From: Novosphingobium panipatense
GTDB lineage: Bacteria > Pseudomonadota > Alphaproteobacteria > Sphingomonadales > Sphingomonadaceae
DNA length: 64,000 nucleotides
NCBI RefSeq assembly: GCF_002149965.1
Contig: NZ_MSQB01000015.1
Span: 67,675 to 131,674, forward strand
Reading direction: 5' to 3'
Shown here piece after piece: positions 56,188 through 64,000 of this stretch (positions within the stretch are counted from its first letter, which is position 1; every line of letters begins with the position of its first letter). The notes under the pieces were generated by a model that searched no databases, was not told the DNA's origin, and worked only from the letters and a program-made list of their open reading frames with translations. Made by a program: the position numbers and the translations under genes.

Positions 56188-56922
56188 ATGAACGAGATCT
56201 CGCCCGCCCGCATCCTGCTGGTCGACGACGAAGCTGCCTTGCGCGATCCCCTGGCCGACTACCTGTCGCGCCAGGGTTTTGCCGTGACCCCGGCCACCAG
56301 CGCCGCTGAGGCCCGCAGCAGGCTGCGCGACGAGAAGCCCGATCTCGTCCTGCTCGACATCATGATGCCCGGCGAGGACGGCCTCTCGCTCTGCCGCCAC
56401 CTTGTGGAAGCGCAGGACATCCCCGTGATCTTCCTTACCGCGCGCGGCGAGGCTACCGACCGCATCGTCGGGCTGGAGATCGGCGCGGACGACTACGTGG
56501 TGAAGCCCTTCGAACCGCGCGAACTGGTGGCCCGCATCCGTTCGGTGCTGCGCCGTGCCGCCCGCATCCCTACGCCCACGCCGGAAAACGAGGCGTTCGC
56601 TTTCGAAGGCTGGCTGCTGGATCCGCTCAAGCGCCGCCTCACCGATGCCGGAGGGGCCACCGTCGCGATCTCCTCGGTCGAGTTCCGCCTGCTCATGGCC
56701 TTCCTCGAACATCCCCGTCAGGTGCTCAACCGCGACCGGCTGCTCGACATGGTCCAGGGCCGCGAAGCCCATCTGTTCGACCGCGCGGTGGACAACCAGG
56801 TCAGCCGCCTGCGCCGCAAGATCGAGGTCGATTCGCGCAATCCGCAGCTGATCCAGACCGTCTGGGGCGGCGGCTACATGCTCGCCACCGATGTCCGGCG
56901 CGTGCCGCTGGACGCGGATTGA
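56188..56922 (+). CDS. response regulator transcription factor, OmpR family
   Basis: A 244-residue regulator: receiver domain with the acidic pocket VDDEAAL, the phosphoacceptor Asp in LVLLDIMMPGEDG (about 55), Thr in IFLTARGE and Lys in DDYVVKPFEPREL. The C-terminal winged-helix DNA-binding domain (about 135-235) has SSVEFRLLMAFLEHPRQVLN and FDRAVDNQVSRLRRKIE. It is the middle gene of EF-hand protein, regulator and histidine kinase, with the kinase starting right after its stop. Confidence 0.95.
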   Translation: MNEISPARILLVDDEAALRDPLADYLSRQGFAVTPATSAAEARSRLRDEKPDLVLLDIMMPGEDGLSLCRHLVEAQDIPVIFLTARGEATDRIVGLEIGADDYVVKPFEPRELVARIRSVLRRAARIPTPTPENEAFAFEGWLLDPLKRRLTDAGGATVAISSVEFRLLMAFLEHPRQVLNRDRLLDMVQGREAHLFDRAVDNQVSRLRRKIEVDSRNPQLIQTVWGGGYMLATDVRRVPLDAD

Positions 56923-56936
56923 GCGGGGCTTCCCCC

Positions 56937-58379
56937 ATGTCGGCCCTGAAGATGCCGCGCCCCCACAGCCTGATGGGCCAGATGCTGCTCGCCGTGGCGG
57001 TCGCGCTCATGCTCGTCCAGGGCATCGGCGCGTTCCTCGTCTACCGCGCGCAGCGCGAAGGCTACGAGGCGAGCATGCTCAATGCCTCGGCCTTCCGCCT
57101 GATCATGGAGACGCGCGGCCCGCGCGCGCTCTCTCGCCACCGCGACGGCCAGCGCGACGGCCCCCGCGTGCCGCTCTCCGGCCCGCCACCCAAGGGCTAC
57201 CACCTCGAATATAGCACCCGCTCGCCCGCCGCCCCCGGCGAGCAGCGCGATGGCGAGGCCGAGACCGGCCTCGCCAAGATCCTCGCCGACCAGGAATTCC
57301 CGGTGCGCGAGGTCGTCGTCGTCCACCGCGACGTCGGCCGCGACCGCGTCGCCCGGCGCAATGCGCTCGACCGCGCCTCGGACTATGCGCTCTCGCAGGA
57401 GGACACCGATCGGCTGCTGCGCTCCAACCTGCTGGTGGTCGGCGTCCGCACCGACGAGAACGGCAGCTGGATCATCTCGCGCGTCCGCGCGCCGCGCCCG
57501 GAAAACGTGCTGATCACGCCGATCGTGTTCCAGACCGTGATCATCTACATCGTGGTCATGGCCGCCGTCGCGCTGATCCTGCGCCGGATAACCCGGCCGC
57601 TGGCCGCGCTTACGCTGAGACTGGAACGCTTCGCCGCAACGCAGGACGTGGAAGGCCAGCTGGCCCCTTCCGGCCCCGACGACATGCAGCGGCTGATCGT
57701 GGCCCACAACGCCATGGAATCGCGCATCGCCGCCCTGCTGGACGAGAAGAACGTCATGCTCGGCGCGATCGGCCACGACCTCAAGACCCCGCTTGCCGCC
57801 TTGCGGGTACGGATCGAATCGGTGCCGGACGATACCGAGCGCGCCCGCATGGCCGCGACGATCGAGGATATCGTCCATACCCTCGACGATATCCTGTCGC
57901 TCGCCCGCGTCGGTCGCCCGAGCGACCCGCTGGAGCGCACCGAGCTTTCCGCCCTCATGTTCTCGGTGATCGAGGAATACGAGGACATGGGCGAGCCGGT
58001 GGAAGTGGGCGATACCGAACGCATGGCGCTGGAACTGCGTCCCACATGGATCCGCCGCGCCCTGCGCAACCTCGTCGGCAATGCCTTGCGCTACGGCCAG
58101 CGTGCCCGCGTCTCGCTCAGGCGGGAAGACGGCCGCGCGGTGATCCTGATCGACGACGACGGCCCGGGTATCCCGGAAGATTCGATCGACGCGATGATGA
58201 ACCCCTTCACCCGCGGCGACCCCTCGCGCAACAGCGCCACCGGGGGGGCCGGGCTCGGCCTCGCCCTCGCCCGCGCCATCGCCGACCAGCACGGCGGCGC
58301 GCTGATCCTTTCGAACCGGCTCGCCGCAGACGGCAAAGTGGAAGGCCTGACCGCCCGGCTGGAACTGCCCCTCGCTTGA
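56937..58379 (+). CDS. sensor histidine kinase
   Basis: About 480 residues, partner of the OmpR-type regulator directly upstream. It has an N-terminal membrane helix (MGQMLLAVAVALMLVQGIGAF), a periplasmic domain of about 170 residues rich in Arg/Asp with no recognised fold, a second helix (TVIIYIVVMAAVALILRR), a HAMP linker, and the H-box GHDLKTPLAALRVRIE (His phosphorylated). The ATPase boxes are NLVGNALRYG, DDDGPGIP and GGAGLGLALARAIA. ATG 56937 has GCGGGG upstream; a TTG at 56919 overlapping the regulator stop is possible. The signal is unknown; the neighbouring EF-hand protein hints at calcium. Confidence 0.93.
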   Translation: MSALKMPRPHSLMGQMLLAVAVALMLVQGIGAFLVYRAQREGYEASMLNASAFRLIMETRGPRALSRHRDGQRDGPRVPLSGPPPKGYHLEYSTRSPAAPGEQRDGEAETGLAKILADQEFPVREVVVVHRDVGRDRVARRNALDRASDYALSQEDTDRLLRSNLLVVGVRTDENGSWIISRVRAPRPENVLITPIVFQTVIIYIVVMAAVALILRRITRPLAALTLRLERFAATQDVEGQLAPSGPDDMQRLIVAHNAMESRIAALLDEKNVMLGAIGHDLKTPLAALRVRIESVPDDTERARMAATIEDIVHTLDDILSLARVGRPSDPLERTELSALMFSVIEEYEDMGEPVEVGDTERMALELRPTWIRRALRNLVGNALRYGQRARVSLRREDGRAVILIDDDGPGIPEDSIDAMMNPFTRGDPSRNSATGGAGLGLALARAIADQHGGALILSNRLAADGKVEGLTARLELPLA

Positions 58380-58422
58380 CCTTATAACCCTGATCTTCTT
58401 GGCCTTCGTCCTGACCCTCCTT

Positions 58423-58574
58423 AGAGTCCGTTTGAAAATCCGCCGCCGGCGGATTTAGCGGCACCGGCCCACGCCCCCACCCACCACCCGCAGGATACTA
58501 CCGTTGGGTGGGGGGTGGGGGCGTGGGCCGGTGCCGCAAGAAAATGCCCTTTCGGGCATTTTTCAAACGGGCTC

Positions 58575-58577
<3 letters not shown>
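58423..58577. repeat. long palindromic element after rpoD (copy 1)
   Basis: Outer ends AGAGTCCGTTTGAAAA and its near-inverse; two small hairpins (AATCCGCC/GGCGGATT at 58438-58455 and AAATGCCC/GGGCATTT near 58545-58560); in the middle a 32-bp inverted repeat with one mismatch (58458-58489, 58506-58537) around a 16-nt loop identical to copy 2 in inverse orientation. It starts at the rpoD stop, and the first small hairpin with its T-run is probably the rpoD terminator. Confidence 0.93.
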
Positions 58578-60644
<2,067 letters not shown>

Positions 60645-60903
60645 GGCGATGGTTGCGCCAGGACAAGGCCAGGTTCTCAGATCATCAACCTGATGAAGCC
60701 GGTGAAGAGTGGCCTACAGCAGGAATGAACCACCGCTGGTATGGTGGTTCAAGCAATGTGGACGGCCATCAGTTCCAGGAGGAAGCCGATTCGCAAGCGC
60801 AATACGCCCGAATCGGGAACACCCGCCGCTGGGCCCGATCGTGATGCGATCCGGGAAAGCCCGAATGGGCCATGGCCACCTGCGGCAACCATGGCCAGAT
60901 CAC
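60645..60903 (-). other. rpoD upstream region with a 9-bp hairpin
   Basis: No gene is recognisable. TGAACCACC (60726-60734) and GGTGGTTCA (60743-60751) form a hairpin with an 8-nt loop. It could end the cold-shock transcript or lie in the rpoD leader. No clear -35/-10 pair for rpoD was found by eye. Confidence 0.5.
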
Positions 60904-61587
60904 TCAGCGCTGGACCAGATTCACGGCCGACGCCTTGCCGCGGCGATCGATCTCGATCTCGAATTCCAGCTGATCGCCTTCCGAAAGGCCATGCAGACCG
61001 GAACGCTCGACGGCGCTGATATGCACGAATGCGTCAGGCTGGCCGTCATCGCGGACGATGAAGCCGAAGCCCTTGGTGCCGTTGAAGAACTTGACGGTGC
61101 CGGTGGCCTTCTCGCCGGTCGACTGGCGCTGAACAGGCGCACGCTCGCGACGTTCGGCCACGATGACCTCGCCGACGATGGTCAGTTCGGACGCGGAAAC
61201 CTTGCCGTTGCGCTCAACCAGCTGGAATTCCAGCTGCTGGCCTTCCGCCAGCGTTTCAAGGCCAGCGGACTGCACAGCACTGATATGCACGAATGCATCG
61301 TCGCCGCCGTCGTCAAGCTGGATGAAGCCGAAGCCCTTGTCGGGGTTGAAGAACTTGACCGTGCCACGGCCCTGGCCCACGACCTGGCCCGGGCCGCCAC
61401 GCGAGCCGCCGCCGCCAAAACCACCGCCACGCGAGCCGCCGAAACCGCCACGCTGGCCGCCACCGAAGCGGTCCCCACCGCCGAAGCGGTCACCGCCACC
61501 AAAGCGATCGTTGCCGCCGCCCCAGCGATCATCACCACCGCCGAAACGGTCGCGACCATAGCCGCGATTACCCTTGTCGAATGTCAT
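60904..61587 (-). CDS. double cold-shock domain protein with Gly/Arg-rich N-terminus
   Basis: A 227-residue protein with two cold-shock domains: CSD1 (about 73-140) with GTVKFFNPDKGFGFIQ and DAFVHISAV, and CSD2 (about 162-225) with GTVKFFNGTKGFGFIV and DAFVHISAVE. The RNP1/RNP2 aromatic residues are intact in both. The first 70 residues are a repetitive RFGGGD/RGGFGG segment, like RGG RNA-binding tails in eukaryotic proteins. It should bind single-stranded RNA/DNA and act as an RNA chaperone. A sigma-70-like promoter and leader of about 90 nt lie upstream. Confidence 0.92.
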   Translation of the reverse strand: MTFDKGNRGYGRDRFGGGDDRWGGGNDRFGGGDRFGGGDRFGGGQRGGFGGSRGGGFGGGGSRGGPGQVVGQGRGTVKFFNPDKGFGFIQLDDGGDDAFVHISAVQSAGLETLAEGQQLEFQLVERNGKVSASELTIVGEVIVAERRERAPVQRQSTGEKATGTVKFFNGTKGFGFIVRDDGQPDAFVHISAVERSGLHGLSEGDQLEFEIEIDRRGKASAVNLVQR

Positions 61588-61686
61588 CTTTTAGTACCTT
61601 AAGCTACGTCCGAAGAAACCTATCCTCGCGAGTGAACGTAGCACGCAAGGCCGCAGAACCCGTTTCAGGATGCAGGACAAACGACG

Positions 61687-61715
61687 ATAGCACCTCTGCG
61701 ACGCCTTGGCGACAA
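61687..61715 (-). promoter_or_regulatory. sigma-70-like promoter of the cold-shock gene
   Basis: On the minus strand, TTGTCG (61710-61715), a 17-bp spacer and TGCTAT (61687-61692). It would start transcription near 61680, leaving a 5' leader of about 90 nt before the cold-shock start codon, in line with the long leaders of csp genes. Confidence 0.6.
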
Positions 61716-61769
61716 AAGTTCTGCGGGCGGCTTGATGCATAACGCGCAGGCGCCATGCGCACGACCTGG

Positions 61770-62936
61770 TCAGTGGAACTGGGCCTTGAGAAAATCGCGC
61801 TTGATCTTCTTGGCGAGGCTCCACTTGTGAACCTCGGTCGGGCCGTCATAGATGCGGAAGGCGCGGATTTCGCGGAACACCTGCTCGACGATCGTGTCGC
61901 CGGTAACGCCGGTACCGCCCATCACCTGCACGCAATTGTCGGCTATCTTCATCAGCGCTTCGCTGACCGCGACTTTGGCCATGGAGCTTTCCGCCGTGCC
62001 GAGCGATCCGCCGTCGAGCACGCCCGCGCACCAGTCGATCATCAACTCGCACTGCTTCAACAGAATCGCGTTTTCGGCCAGCATGAAGCCGACGCCTTCA
62101 TGATCGATCAGCAGCTTGCCGAAGGCTTCGCGCTTGCAGACATAAGCCGTGGCGATTTCCTGCGCCCGCAGGCAGCTTCCCAGCCAGCGCATGCAGTGCG
62201 AGAGCCGCGCCGGGCTGAGACGGACCTGGGCGTACTTGAACCCCTCTCCGCTCTGCCCGAGCATCTGACCCGCCGGGACGCGCAGATTATCGATCCGCAG
62301 CGTCGCGTGACCGCCGGGCATGGAACTGTCGATCGTATCGGGCACCACCTCGATCGTGATCGCCGGGTCGGGCAGGTCGACCAGGAACATGCAGGCGCCG
62401 TCTTCGGACTTGGCCATGACGATGCCGACTTTCGCGCCCTGATAGCCGGTGATGAAGCGCTTGCGGCCGTCGATCACCCAGTGATCGCCGTCGAGACGGC
62501 AGGTGGTCTTCATCATGGAGGGGTCCGAACCCGCCCCGCCATCCGAAGCCGGCTCGGTCATCAGGAAGGCGGAGCGCGCGCGTCCCTCCACCAGCGGCTT
62601 CAGGAAATGCGCCTTCTGCGCCTCCGTGCCGACATGGCCAAGCAGGAACATATTGCCCTCGTCGGGCGCCATCGTGTTGACCGCCAGCGGCCCCAGCGGG
62701 CTGAGACCCGAGCGGATCAGCACGATGGCTGTCTCGCGCTGGGTCAGATGGCTGCCATCCGGCAGGATATGCGGGGTAAGGACACCGGCCGCGCGCGCCT
62801 TTTCGCGCATTTCCATGACCAGTTCGTCGGAAGGACCATGATGCCCCTTCGCGCGAGGGTCCTGCTCGTAGGGGATGACGACCTCCCGCACGAAAGTTTC
62901 CACTCTGGCGGCGATAGTTGCGGCGCGATCGGTCAC
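61770..62936 (-). CDS. acyl-CoA dehydrogenase family protein (ACAD10/11-like)
   Basis: A 388-residue FAD enzyme that would oxidise an acyl-CoA and pass electrons to ETF. Family signatures are SAFLMTEPASDGGAGSDPSM, AYVCKREAFGKLL, QVMGGTGVTGDTIVEQVFRE and the C-terminal RAFRIYDGPTEVHKWSLAKK. The usual catalytic Glu of the YEG motif is Asp here (YDGPTEVH), as in the ACAD10/11-like clade. GTG 62936 is the start, with a strong GAGGAGA site. Divergent from a GntR regulator with a symmetric operator between; etfA follows the regulator. Confidence 0.93.
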   Translation of the reverse strand: MTDRAATIAARVETFVREVVIPYEQDPRAKGHHGPSDELVMEMREKARAAGVLTPHILPDGSHLTQRETAIVLIRSGLSPLGPLAVNTMAPDEGNMFLLGHVGTEAQKAHFLKPLVEGRARSAFLMTEPASDGGAGSDPSMMKTTCRLDGDHWVIDGRKRFITGYQGAKVGIVMAKSEDGACMFLVDLPDPAITIEVVPDTIDSSMPGGHATLRIDNLRVPAGQMLGQSGEGFKYAQVRLSPARLSHCMRWLGSCLRAQEIATAYVCKREAFGKLLIDHEGVGFMLAENAILLKQCELMIDWCAGVLDGGSLGTAESSMAKVAVSEALMKIADNCVQVMGGTGVTGDTIVEQVFREIRAFRIYDGPTEVHKWSLAKKIKRDFLKAQFH

Positions 62937-62972
62937 GATTCTCTCCTCTTTATGCGATCTTGATCCTACATT

Positions 62973-62985
62973 ATTGTGGAACAAT
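62973..62985. promoter_or_regulatory. predicted GntR (FadR-type) operator
   Basis: ATTGT-GGA-ACAAT: a perfect 5+5 inverted repeat containing TTGTGGAACAA, which matches the FadR-subfamily consensus TNGTNNNACNA. It lies 37 bp before the acyl-CoA dehydrogenase start and 3 bp before the candidate GntR start, so one bound dimer could control both genes. Confidence 0.8.
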
Positions 62986-62988
62986 CAA

Positions 62989-63711
62989 ATGGAACTTGCC
63001 GTTCCAGGATCTGTCGCGGATAGAGAGGCGATGGACGATATCTCTTCCGGAACGGTACACCGCGTCTATCAGGGCCTGCTGGCCGACCTCGACCATGGCC
63101 GCATGGTGCCGGGCCAGCGGCTGGTTGAAACCGAGCTGGCGGCGCGGTTCGGCGCGGGCCGCAATGCCGTGCGGGAAGCGATCCAGCGGCTGGCGGCCCG
63201 CGGCGTGGTCGACCTTTCGCGCAACCGCTCTCCCGCCATCCGCAAGCTGGACGCGGCCGAGACCATGGAAGTGCTGACAGTGGCCGAGGCGATGACTGCC
63301 TTGGTCCTGGGTGCCGCTGCCCTGCATTTCGTTCCAACGATACATGGCAGCGCTCTGGACGATGCCCAGGCACAGATTGAAGCGGCGGCGGATGAGGATG
63401 AGATCGCCGACTTCGGCCGGGCGCGGCGGCAATTCTACCGGGTCCTGCTCGAGATCGGTGGCAATCGGGAATTGAAGCGGCTTTTCCCCGCGATCGGAAT
63501 GCACATCGTCTATGCCCAGTATCGCAGCAGGCGGCTACGAGGCATCCGCCTCGCCGACTACCGGGCGATGATCGAAGCCGTCCGCCACGGGGGGCAGGAG
63601 CAGGCCGAGGCTGAAGGGCGGCGCCATGTCGGCCATGTCCGCGCCATCATTGCCGAGCAAGTCACGGTCGGCACGACTGAAGCACTCACAAGAAACCCCG
63701 GCCATTCCTGA
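62989..63711 (+). CDS. GntR family transcriptional regulator (FadR/FCD-type)
   Basis: About 240 residues. The N-terminal winged helix has [54 protein letters not shown], and the C-terminal helical effector domain carries the FCD-like pattern ([46 protein letters not shown]). It is divergent from the acyl-CoA dehydrogenase and probably represses it through the operator at 62973-62985, responding to an acyl or carboxylic acid effector. Start at ATG 62989 or, with a closer AGAGG, 63031. The stop codon is inside the following terminator loop. Confidence 0.88.
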   Translation: MELAVPGSVADREAMDDISSGTVHRVYQGLLADLDHGRMVPGQRLVETELAARFGAGRNAVREAIQRLAARGVVDLSRNRSPAIRKLDAAETMEVLTVAEAMTALVLGAAALHFVPTIHGSALDDAQAQIEAAADEDEIADFGRARRQFYRVLLEIGGNRELKRLFPAIGMHIVYAQYRSRRLRGIRLADYRAMIEAVRHGGQEQAEAEGRRHVGHVRAIIAEQVTVGTTEALTRNPGHS

Positions 63712-63721
63712 CCGGGGTTTC
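63692..63721. terminator. bidirectional terminator between the GntR gene and etfA
   Basis: GAAACCCCGG (63692-63701) and CCGGGGTTTC (63712-63721) form a 10-bp stem with a 10-nt loop; the GntR TGA (63709-63711) is the last part of the loop. It serves the convergent GntR and etfA genes. Confidence 0.88.
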
Positions 63722-63745
63722 CTTGATTTTCAAATGTTCAACCGC

Positions 63746-64000
63746 TCAGAGCTTACCGGTAAGCTCCGGCACGGCGGTGAACAGGTCTGCCACCAGGCCG
63801 ACGTCCGCCACCTGGAAGATCGGGGCGTCCTCGTCCTTGTTGATGGCGATGATGGTCTTGGAGTCCTTCATGCCCGCGAGGTGCTGGATCGCGCCCGAGA
63901 TGCCGACCGCGATATAGACTTCCGGCGCCACGATCTTGCCGGTCTGACCGACCTGGTAGTCGTTGGGCACATAGCCTGCGTCCACCGCCGCGCGCGAGGC
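63746..64000 (-). CDS. etfA: electron transfer flavoprotein subunit alpha, C-terminal part
   Basis: The 3' end of a gene continuing past the window edge; the frame is open to base 64000. The 84 residues visible ([40 protein letters not shown], then [20 protein letters not shown] and [19 protein letters not shown]) are the FAD-binding C-terminal domain of EtfA, nearly invariant in the family. EtfAB accepts electrons from acyl-CoA dehydrogenases and passes them to the quinone pool, which suits the neighbouring acyl-CoA dehydrogenase and regulator. Confidence 0.95.
   Translation of the reverse strand, partial: ASRAAVDAGYVPNDYQVGQTGKIVAPEVYIAVGISGAIQHLAGMKDSKTIIAINKDEDAPIFQVADVGLVADLFTAVPELTGKL

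Overview
High-GC alphaproteobacterial chromosome. The gene set points to Sphingomonadales and probably Novosphingobium or a close relative. The evidence is a GapR (DUF2312) gene, a methionine synthase split into two genes behind an ArsR-methyltransferase (SahR-type) regulator, a patatin/3-hydroxybutyrate dehydrogenase pair, a sphingomonad-style surface protein with a C-terminal anchor, and dense intergenic palindromic repeats. The genus is an inference, because the window contains no rRNA.

Layout. 1-5.6 kb: the end of an M1 aminopeptidase, a small zincin, a lipoprotein, a GIY-YIG gene between inverted repeats, a UshA-like 5'-nucleotidase, a DUF2306 membrane protein and a MidA-type methyltransferase. 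5.6-14.5 kb: lgt, glnD, patatin-bdhA, gltX, a BenE transporter and tRNA-Ala(GGC). 14.7-21.8 kb: two small secreted proteins, then a methionine-cycle operon (sahR-metF-metH1-GNAT-metH2) behind a perfect 22-bp palindrome. 22-33 kb: a CPA2 antiporter, an SDR, recQ, DUF188, two small unknown genes, an L,D-transpeptidase, a DMT exporter and acnA. 33-46 kb: a Ser/Thr/Gly-rich surface protein, yebC-ruvC-ruvA-ruvB interrupted by a GIY-YIG cassette, a CPBP protease, gapR, a sugE/gdx-type exporter, DUF1244, pyk, yggS, a thiE-like gene and ftsK. 46-64 kb: a KefB-type antiporter, an Lrp-type regulator divergent from ald, a thioesterase, oligopeptidase B, aminopeptidase P, a cupin, an EF-hand/two-component operon, rpoD, a double cold-shock protein, an acyl-CoA dehydrogenase divergent from a GntR regulator, and the end of etfA.

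Most genes are ordinary housekeeping functions; the unusual material is between them. Three families of short palindromic repeats occur as inverted pairs in gaps. Two intact GIY-YIG nuclease genes and one decayed GIY-YIG remnant each lie exactly between such a pair, and in the two intact cassettes the repeat supplies the stop codon. Other pairs are empty. This looks like a REP/RAYT-like mobile or domesticated repeat system using a GIY-YIG enzyme, and it is my main candidate for something not well described. A second element family, about 160 bp with a 31-34 bp inverted repeat and an invariant 16-nt loop, sits immediately after the stop codons of rpoD and sugE, with a shortened form after gapR.

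Regulatory logic is visible at several points: a SahR-type operator before the methionine operon, a FadR-type operator between the acyl-CoA dehydrogenase and its GntR regulator, a mirrored pair of boxes between the Lrp-type regulator and ald, a good sigma-70-like promoter with a long leader before the cold-shock gene, and one guanidine-II-like hairpin before sugE.
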